A DNA stretch of 64,000 bases from Anaspis maculata (Eukaryota; Arthropoda; Insecta; Coleoptera; Scraptiidae). The notes beneath the pieces were generated by a model. The model was not told the origin of the DNA, did not search any database, and worked only from the letters and a program-made list of their open reading frames with translations. This document shows, piece after piece, positions 26,686-32,630 of the stretch; the stretch's first letter is position 1; every line of letters starts with the position of its first letter. The position numbers and the translations under genes are program-made. Location: positions 1,922,001 through 1,986,000 of the forward strand of contig OX421966.1 in NCBI GenBank assembly GCA_949128115.1. Reading direction: 5' to 3'.

Positions 26686-28053
26686 TTAGTATATTACTTC
26701 AGCATCTCGGAGAATTTTTTCCAGCGATACTATTTCTCGGACGACTCCGACGTCCCCGGTGTTCCGCTGTGCACTCAATGTTACTAATCGATCTATAACG
26801 CCATTTATGTCAGTGAAATATTCACCTACTAGGGACCTCTTCGCAAATCGCCGTCGTCCCATATCATTCATAAAGGAGCCATTCCCCGCACGATCATCAA
26901 TGTTCTCGAAGTCGCTCCCCGAACACCTCTTATCTTCATCCTTAGATGAAAAACAGTGCTTGTACGCATTCTGATATCCGCCACTCGGTGTAAGTCGCGC
27001 CCTTGAAGAAACTTCTTTTGTATTACTGAAGCTCTTACACCACATGTTTTGATCCTCGTCCTCAGATGAAAAACGGCGCTCATATGCATTTTTATACCCC
27101 GTACGCGGATTGATAAGCGAACTCGAAGAAAGTTCTTTGGCAGCGTTGAAATCACCAGAGCTATCGTATAACACATCGTCACTATCAGCTTTCAAGACAG
27201 AGTCCTCCGAGGATTTAGCAGTGTTCGCATATTTAGAAGCGAGACGTGATTTGACTTGATCTCCCGATGAAAAACGTGGTCTGAACACGCTAACATAATT
27301 ATAGGCTTTGGACGTCCCAACCTGAGAGCTGTGAAAATCTTCTTTATTACCGGAGAACTTGGTAGTGGAGTCCTCATTTGCTCTTTCATAACCATCTGCA
27401 TCCTCGTCATCATACACATCTGATGGTTCCGATATCATGCTGGCTGATGATGACAGCACTGGCGAAGGTCCCGGTTGAGGCCCTGATGATGCTAGGAGCT
27501 GTAGCGACGTATTCGAGGAAGCTTTGGTTGGATACTTCATAACCATAGTCGAATTATTCGAGCTGACGTCAAAAGTCTCGAGATTTTTACAAGAGACGGT
27601 CTCAGCCGCTTTGTCAGGATCTACCACTTGCTGCAAATTGCGTTCCCTGCAGCCTCTAAGTGAAATGTCTGGATGCCGTTTCATGAATCCTCTGCACCAA
27701 TCAAAAGATGCTGCTTGTTGTTTATCCCAGCGTTGTGGATAGCTCTTGTTTAGCAGCCTAGCCTGTTCTAGAGCGAATTTACACACGTGCTTGCGTGTCA
27801 CGCCATGTGGCATTTTCGATGCTGCTTTGATATAATCAGCGAGCATCAACTCCTCATCTTTTGAGAAGAATCTCCTATTCCCGATATTTGGATTATAGAC
27901 ATACACGCCGTTCACTTTCTTAACCCGTCGCAACAGCCGCCCCAGTGTAGATGCGGGAATACATAATGACCTAGCGATCGCTCTGCGCGAGCCACCACGT
28001 CGGACTTCGGCTACAGCCTTTTGAATTGTTTCAGAACTAATTTGATTTCTCAT
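26686..28053 (-). CDS. Pogo/Tigger-type CENP-B DNA-binding protein without a transposase domain, 455 aa
   Basis: This is the longest intact gene in the window. I start it at the in-frame ATG at 28053, which has A at -3; the frame is open ten codons further but without an ATG. Residues ~6-48 form a Pipsqueak-type helix-turn-helix (GSRRAIARSLCIPASTLGRL). Residues ~60-133 form a CENP-B/Tigger-type second helix-turn-helix ending in the family signature FMKRHPDISLR. In pogo/Tigger transposases and CENP-B these two domains bind DNA and a DDE nuclease domain follows. Here no DDE domain follows. Instead there is a ~300-aa Ser/Asp/Glu-rich tail with a thrice-repeated motif (FRPRFSSGDQ, YERRFSSEDEDQ, YKHCFSSKDEDK) and a predicted helical C-terminus. 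I infer a nuclear DNA-binding regulator of the element, captured from a pogo-like transposon. Upstream lie a TATA/Inr promoter and an array of CRE repeats. Confidence 0.85.
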   Translation of the reverse strand: MRNQISSETIQKAVAEVRRGGSRRAIARSLCIPASTLGRLLRRVKKVNGVYVYNPNIGNRRFFSKDEELMLADYIKAASKMPHGVTRKHVCKFALEQARLLNKSYPQRWDKQQAASFDWCRGFMKRHPDISLRGCRERNLQQVVDPDKAAETVSCKNLETFDVSSNNSTMVMKYPTKASSNTSLQLLASSGPQPGPSPVLSSSASMISEPSDVYDDEDADGYERANEDSTTKFSGNKEDFHSSQVGTSKAYNYVSVFRPRFSSGDQVKSRLASKYANTAKSSEDSVLKADSDDVLYDSSGDFNAAKELSSSSLINPRTGYKNAYERRFSSEDEDQNMWCKSFSNTKEVSSRARLTPSGGYQNAYKHCFSSKDEDKRCSGSDFENIDDRAGNGSFMNDMGRRRFAKRSLVGEYFTDINGVIDRLVTLSAQRNTGDVGVVREIVSLEKILRDAEVIY

Positions 28054-28079
28054 GTTTCTTTCAGGATCAGCAGCTTCAT
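28050..28079 (-). CDS. Upstream ORF of 9 codons overlapping the main start (ATGA)
   Basis: An out-of-frame ATG at 28079 opens a nine-codon frame whose TGA overlaps the main gene's ATG in the tetranucleotide ATGA. If transcription begins at the predicted initiator (28105), this uORF would be the first ATG on the mRNA. The main protein would then depend on leaky scanning or reinitiation. Whether it is translated is unknown. Confidence 0.35.
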   Translation of the reverse strand: MKLLILKET

Positions 28080-28101
28080 TCACTGAACAAAGATCGCTCG
28101 C

Positions 28102-28137
28102 GACTGGCTATTAATCGGAGGTGTTCGAGGTTTTATA
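28102..28137 (-). promoter_or_regulatory. Core promoter (TATA box and initiator) of the DNA-binding protein gene
   Basis: On the minus strand TATAAAA occupies 28137-28131. An initiator-like CCAGTC occupies 28107-28102, whose A at 28105 would be the start site. The TATA-to-start distance of about 32 bp is that expected of an arthropod TATA/Inr promoter. It predicts a leader of ~51 nt before the ATG at 28053. The CRE repeat array begins a few hundred bases further upstream. Confidence 0.6.
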
Positions 28138-28139
28138 GC

Positions 28140-28500
28140 TATAACCGCTATGGTGCAATGTTTCAACCATAACAAGTCGGCATGCTCTGCTAGATAATTT
28201 GACATGTGCCAGCAGCACTAGTCGACATGTTTTATCCGTAGAGACGGCATGGTCTGAGAGTCAAAGCGCTGTGCATTAACCATCAGTCGTCATGCCATAT
28301 CACCTAGATCATCACGTTTTAAGCGTCGGGTCGGCATGGGCTGCTAGCAATGACGTCATGCCTTACCCAACAGCTCGTCATGCCATAATCAGCTCGTGAT
28401 GTTTTAACCGACGACCATGCGGAATTAGGCAAGGTTCAGCTGGATGATCTATTGAGGTATATTATAGATGGATAGATTAATAGAATCATTTAAGCATCGG
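28140..28500. repeat. Degenerate GTCGGCATG/CGTCATGCC repeat tract upstream of the CRE array
   Basis: This 360-bp tract is made of imperfect copies of words found in the 59-bp array and also in the TIR. Examples are AACAAGTCGGCATGCTCTG, CGTCATGCC and (G/A)TTTTAACC. One perfect TGACGTCA lies at 28351-28358. The segment from about 28376 to 28500 (TCGTCATGCCATAATCAGC onward) is duplicated on the far side of the 59-bp array. Confidence 0.75.
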
Positions 28501-28913
28501 GTCGGCATGAGCTGTCAACAGTGACGTCATGCTTTAACCACCAGCGCGTCATGCCATAAGTCGGCATGAGCTGTCAACAGTGACGTCATGCTTTAACCAC
28601 CACCGCGTCATGCCATAAGTCGGCATGAGCTGTCAACAGTGACGTCATGCTTTAACCACCACCGCGTCATGCCATAAGTCGGCATGAGCTGTCAACAGTG
28701 ACGTCATGCTTTAACCACCACCGCGTCATGCCATAAGTCGGCATGAGCTGTCAACAGTGACGTCATGCTTTAACCACCACCGCGTCATGCCATAAGTCGG
28801 CATGAGCTGTCAACAGTGACGTCATGCTTTAACCACCAGCGCGTCATGCCATAAGTCGGCATGAGCTGTCAACAGTGACGTCATGATTTAACTGGCAGCT
28901 CGTCATGCCATAA
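28501..28913. repeat. 59-bp tandem repeat array, seven copies, each with a CRE palindrome
   Basis: Seven head-to-tail copies start at 28501, 28560, 28619, 28678, 28737, 28796 and 28855. Each begins GTCGGCATGAGCTGTC and contains TGACGTCA, the perfect cAMP-response-element palindrome, at 28522, 28581, 28640, 28699, 28758, 28817 and 28876. The copies are nearly identical; the last one diverges in its second half. The array lies ~400-800 bp upstream of the predicted start site of the DNA-binding protein gene and just before the integrase remnant. An enhancer, a replication-origin-like region or a target of the element's own DNA-binding protein are all possible; none is shown. Confidence 0.95.
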
Positions 28914-29042
28914 TCAGCTCGTGATGTTTTAACCGACGACCATGTGGAATTAGGCATGGTTCAGCCGGCTGATCTAATGAGGCATATTATAGATGGATAG
29001 ATTAATAGAATCATTTAAGCGCCGAGTCGGCATGGGCTGCTA
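28903..29042. repeat. Duplicated ~140-bp unit flanking the CRE array
   Basis: This segment (TCGTCATGCCATAATCAGC through TAATAGAATCATTTAAGC) repeats the one at about 28376-28515 with a handful of substitutions. The two copies bracket the 59-bp array as direct repeats, so the array probably expanded inside a larger duplicated unit. The unit ends abruptly where integrase coding similarity begins. Confidence 0.85.
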
Positions 29043-29336
29043 GCGCGTCTGGGTAAATACAAAGTACTTTTTGAAAAAGGTTATACCCCCAACTGGACGA
29101 CGGAGCTGTTTCGCATCAGACAAGTGAAACCGAACAGCAATCCACCTACATATCTTATTGAAGATCTAAAGGGTTCGCCGATCATGGGATGTTTTTACGA
29201 ACGAGAACTACAGAAAACTAAACATCCCGAGATCTATCTGGTGGAAAAAGTTTTGAAAAAAACCGGTTCGAGGCTTTACGTTAAATATTTGGGCATGCCC
29301 GATCGAGGGTGGATTGCGAGAGCAGACGTTGTTTGA
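29043..29336 (+). pseudogene. Polinton integrase, C-terminal remnant (~97 codons)
   Basis: The frame reads RLGKYKVLFEKGYTPNW, then NPPTYLIEDLKGSPI, then FYERELQKTKHPE, and ends GWIARADVV-stop. This is the familiar order of the C-terminal part of Polinton-type integrases: a KYK...F.KGY.PNW..E.F block, a TYLLEDL.G.PI..FYE.ELQK block and a chromodomain-like tail. The zinc-binding and DDE catalytic parts that should precede it are absent. Coding similarity begins exactly where the repeat tract ends at 29042, and no ATG precedes the block. It is therefore a truncated pseudogene that cannot integrate DNA. The element would need integrase from a relative. Confidence 0.85.
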
Positions 29337-29454
29337 ACCAGCAACCTCGTCGATCACACTTAACGTCAGAGAGCCGGTGAAATAAGGTGTCTGGAGCAAA
29401 AACGTCCCGATCACAGCCGTCATAAACTCCATCGGCGCTATCGCCATAAGCAAC

Positions 29455-29800
29455 GTAGCCATCATCACCAACAACGTGATATCATCACCAGCAACTCCAT
29501 ATCAGCATAAAGCATCATCACTGTTATCGTCATATCATCGCAAGCATCATCATCTCTATCGTCATATCAACGTAAGGATCATCACCGCTATCGCCATATC
29601 ATCACAAGCATCATCACCGCTAACGTCATTTCATCATAAAACAACGTCATATTATCATATTCATCACCCTCGCTATCGTCATATCATCGCAAGCATCATC
29701 ACCTCTATCGTCATATCAACGTAAGGATCATCACCGGCATATCGAGATAAGCAGCTAGCATTATAAGCATCGTAAACATCTTCATAGCATCGCCAGCACC
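29455..29800. repeat. Degenerate CATCAC/ATATCATC low-complexity tract
   Basis: A 345-bp tract of imperfect repeats built on CATATCATCGCAAGCATCATCACC and shorter ATCATC units. Open frames through it are rich in Ser, His, Ile and Tyr and look like artefacts of the simple sequence. It separates the integrase remnant from the 219-aa gene and presumably contains that gene's leader. Confidence 0.85.
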
Positions 29801-29818
29801 AACGTCAAACAAAGAGAG

Positions 29819-30478
29819 ATGCCCACCTTGTTCAGCCCCTGGCAGTCTATCGAAAAAATGTTACGGTATTATGACGAAGCCATCGTTCAAGAGACCGAAT
29901 TACTATATCAAACAACTCTGAACGGATCAGCTGCAAGGATACGAGTTGGGCTTAGCATCGCCAGAGGACTCTCACCAGCAATCATCATCATATCGCATGC
30001 AAATTCGAGCCGAATATCTTTCACCATGCGGGAATGGAGTGAATTAATAGAGCTCTTGCCCTCTTCGACTGCATCAACTTCGAACGTTCCGAATGGTGAT
30101 ATGAAAATTTTCGAGAACTATACTCTAAAATTGGGTTCATCTGCAGGCATCGGACATCTACATAGCAGGGCCCAGACCGTCTATCTGCATGAAAATTTTC
30201 TACAACAAATTGCACGAATGAGAGATATCATTAGCTATAGATTAGAGGCTCTAGAATCAATGAATTTTAAAAAATTTTATACTGATTTATTATCAAGCTC
30301 CTTTAAAATAACGAGCGATGTATCGAACTCGAACGTTTCTATGTATAAAGTTCTCAAACAGATTTTGGCTGGTTTCAAATCTAATGAAAAAGTTTCATGC
30401 ATGCTAGAGTTCCTCGAACTACACTACGACGATGTATTATCGGATTATGAACGACTGAAGACATGTATTAATTTTTGA
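29819..30478 (+). CDS. Polinton-carried protein of unknown function, 219 aa, possible PC4-like fold
   Basis: An intact frame starts at ATG 29819 and stops at 30478. It has normal amino-acid composition, no transmembrane segment and no signal peptide. Residues ~53-81 contain strands followed by RISFTMREWSELIEL, which resembles the end of the PC4/p15 single-stranded-DNA-binding domain (I.LT...W..L). Residues ~97-138 look like a second, diverged strand-and-helix unit (TVYLHENFLQQI). The PC4 idea is a weak pattern impression, not an identification. The last ~21 codons lie inside the right TIR, so the left TIR carries a copy of this gene end. The AATAAA at 30478-30483 overlaps the stop codon, a compact arrangement seen in virus-like elements. 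Its intact frame in a decayed element suggests it still matters. Confidence 0.7.
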   Translation: MPTLFSPWQSIEKMLRYYDEAIVQETELLYQTTLNGSAARIRVGLSIARGLSPAIIIISHANSSRISFTMREWSELIELLPSSTASTSNVPNGDMKIFENYTLKLGSSAGIGHLHSRAQTVYLHENFLQQIARMRDIISYRLEALESMNFKKFYTDLLSSSFKITSDVSNSNVSMYKVLKQILAGFKSNEKVSCMLEFLELHYDDVLSDYERLKTCINF

Positions 30479-30483
30479 ATAAA
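30478..30483 (+). terminator. Poly(A) signal AATAAA overlapping the stop of the 219-aa gene
   Basis: The sequence TGAATAAAAC joins the TGA stop (30476-30478) to an AATAAA hexamer sharing its last A. The mirrored signal in the left TIR (near 24907-24912) points out of the interior on the minus strand. Confidence 0.6.
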
Positions 30484-30662
30484 ACTCTTGAAAAAATGAT
30501 TGCCTGGTTTTTTTCAACGGCTACTGCTAATTAACGCATGCCGAACTGTCTCATACCCCACAACATCTTTACAGCTAAACCATGCGATCCCAGGTAAACG
30601 GTGCTCATTATGCTCATTCACAGCTGGGTTTATAAAAAAAAAAGCGAGTGCACTCGTAGTTT

Positions 30663-30845
30663 TCATTCAAGTGGCACTGCTTCCCCATGCTTTAGAAAGT
30701 GGTATAGAAGCCGTCTCGTTGTGTTGCTAAATGGTTTTTCCAAAGTGCTCGTAGAATTATCTCCATACACCACCATCATATCACCATTTTCCTCGAAACT
30801 ATGATGGCACATAATTCTATAATATACCCCGAGCTTTGAGAGCAT
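30663..30845 (-). CDS. Small TIR-encoded ORF, 60 aa, unknown function (right copy)
   Basis: This is the mirrored copy of the ORF at 24546-24728, with the same predicted protein and the same TATAAAG upstream (about 30893-30899). It converges with the 219-aa gene, their 3' ends being ~185 bp apart. I do not recognise the product. Confidence 0.35.
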   Translation of the reverse strand: MLSKLGVYYRIMCHHSFEENGDMMVVYGDNSTSTLEKPFSNTTRRLLYHFLKHGEAVPLE

Positions 30846-31702
30846 GAATTTTTTAAAGAACAGGTACCTATCGGTTTTGTATGATAATAGCACTTTATAC
30901 CTGCAGACCCTCGGTCGGAAACCTCACCTTATGCATCTAACAGGCCTCAAATATATCCATGTCGCTGTGGGATGATAGACAGGGATGGAGCCGATATAGC
31001 GCGCTTTGTCACATGCGGCGCTTAGGTCTTCTCGCGAGAAAAAGCCCTTAATTCGCCGGTTTACAATCCATAGACGAGCTATATCTAACCTGCAGTTTCG
31101 CTCACCTCATCGAACAATCCCGGTTTACCACCCGCCGCTCCCTACCCTCCACCCTCTGGCAGGGGATATCATACCAATACCGGATTTGAATATTTGAATT
31201 TTTGAATTGTGACGAAGGTAAAAATGGCCGTTAAAACACTGCTAGATGATGTACCGAGGTATCTATTACCCCCTACCATCAAAAACATCATGATGATTAG
31301 TACAACAGTTAGCTATGTATCGGTTCATCTGTCCAGAGCATATCGACTTGTTTTGGTTAATACATTCCGACGTAGCGAGCATATAGAAAAATTAGATATC
31401 TCATCTCAGAAAAATTAGGTACCTCATCTAATTTTTTTAAAACGCTGTGCGCCTCACCTCTGCTTCCATATCTATTTCATATTCTCCCTCCTTGCTATGA
31501 TTAAAACATTGCGACGTAGCGGTCATATGGAAAAATTAGGTACCTCCTCTCATTGATTTTTTTAAAGCGCCGTGCATCCCTTCGTTCCCATGTTGTGAGC
31601 GTCGATAAATGAAACCGTACACCGATTTCACCGATGCATAAACACCTGCGTTTGGCTGGACCGCCAGCGCATAGGATGATAGACAGAGATGGGGAGCGAA
31701 AT

Positions 31703-31704
<2 letters not shown>

Positions 31705-31757
<53 letters not shown>
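31705..31757. repeat. (CT)n microsatellite, right TIR
   Basis: A 53-bp CT run, the mirror of the 47-bp GA run in the left TIR. Confidence 0.97.
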
Positions 31758-31760
<3 letters not shown>

Positions 31761-32624
31761 TGCAGCGCTCATGCCCCCCGATATGTGCAAGGACCTCCGA
31801 GCATCAGGACCTGCATGCGAAGGAGCTACCTTTGCGAGTCCTTCACATGTTCGATTGGAAGCAGACATAAAACACGATCCGGCAGTTTTGTGCTGTGGCA
31901 AGAGCTGGTGCAGGTGGCACCTCGAGCCGTACGCTCCATCTCGCTCCTTCAACCGCAGAACAAATGGAAACGACGAAGGTTCGAGTGAGAAGAGCATGTA
32001 AAAACCGAGCGCCAGAGGAGAAGACCTCCCGCTGTGCGCTTGGTCGAGCTGTGTTAAGAGGATGGCAGCGCTTCATCTCGCTCTTACCAACATAGCGCAA
32101 ACGGTGTCGGAGGAGGTTCGACTGAGAAGACACGTTGGCACAGGCACCTGCCATTGTCTCTAGAGGCTTGCATCGGTGGAGCTATGTACACGAGGAGGGA
32201 ACGCGACCCGTACGCTCCATCTCGCTCCTTCAACCGCAGAACAAATGGAAACGACGAAGGTTCGACTGAGAAAGCGTGTTGGCACGCTCACCTACCACTG
32301 CCTCTGCTTGCACCTGCAGCGGTAGGCATGAAGAGGAGGAGGAGGAAAGCGATGGTCCAGGTAAACCGCGGGTTCAAGCTCGCAACGGTAAAACTGGTGT
32401 GCACATACTCTCGCGGTGTTATTACCTCTACCATAATTACCTCAATAATTAATGAGCTCGGTTTCAGGATCCTAACCCATATCACGTCTCTATAGCACCC
32501 GGCGTCGTACCCTAAAGAGTGTACTGTAGAGCGGTAGGACCGGTCTAATTACCGACGTCGTAATTACATCCTCTGTAATTACAAGTAATGAGACTTGATT
32601 CGGTCGCCCTCTTCTCTATCTACT

Positions 32625-32630
32625 GCGATA
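32625..32630. repeat. Target site duplication, right copy (GCGATA)
   Basis: GCGATA follows the element's terminal CTACT and runs straight into TAACATCAATATTTCACGC, the normal continuation of the satellite monomer. Removing the element plus one copy of GCGATA restores a normal monomer. Confidence 0.95.

Larger units (their letters stand above)
22773..32624. mobile_element. Polinton/Maverick-type DNA transposon, internally deleted and rearranged (9,852 bp)
   Basis: The element is bounded by GCGATA target duplications and begins AGTAGATAGAG and ends CTCTATCTACT. It has inverted repeats of 2,204 bp (left) and 2,211 bp (right). AG...CT ends, 6-bp duplications and a retrovirus-like integrase with a chromodomain-like tail are known Polinton features. 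The integrase assignment rests on a recognisable C-terminal remnant at 29043-29336. Autonomous Polintons are usually 15-20 kb and encode a protein-primed DNA polymerase, integrase, packaging ATPase, protease and capsid proteins. None of these is intact here, and the 5.4-kb interior is too short to hold them. I therefore call it a non-autonomous derivative. The satellite phase is unbroken across the insertion, so it landed in an existing monomer. Confidence 0.9.
30414..32624 (-). repeat. Right terminal inverted repeat of the Polinton-type element
   Basis: This is the inverted partner of 22773-24976, 7 bp longer: 6 bp in the CT run and 1 bp in an A run near 30634. It ends CTCTATCTACT at 32624, directly followed by the second GCGATA. 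The near identity of the arms over 2.2 kb points to a recent insertion or to arm homogenisation. Confidence 0.95.

Noticed and set aside
28501..28913. CRISPR-like array
   Set aside because: Units of 59 bp are identical throughout with no variable spacers, and the genome is eukaryotic; it is a plain tandem repeat.
29476..29724. 82-codon His/Ser-rich frame in the Polinton interior
   Set aside because: It lies wholly in the CATCAC/ATATCATC simple-sequence tract and its composition is that of the repeat.
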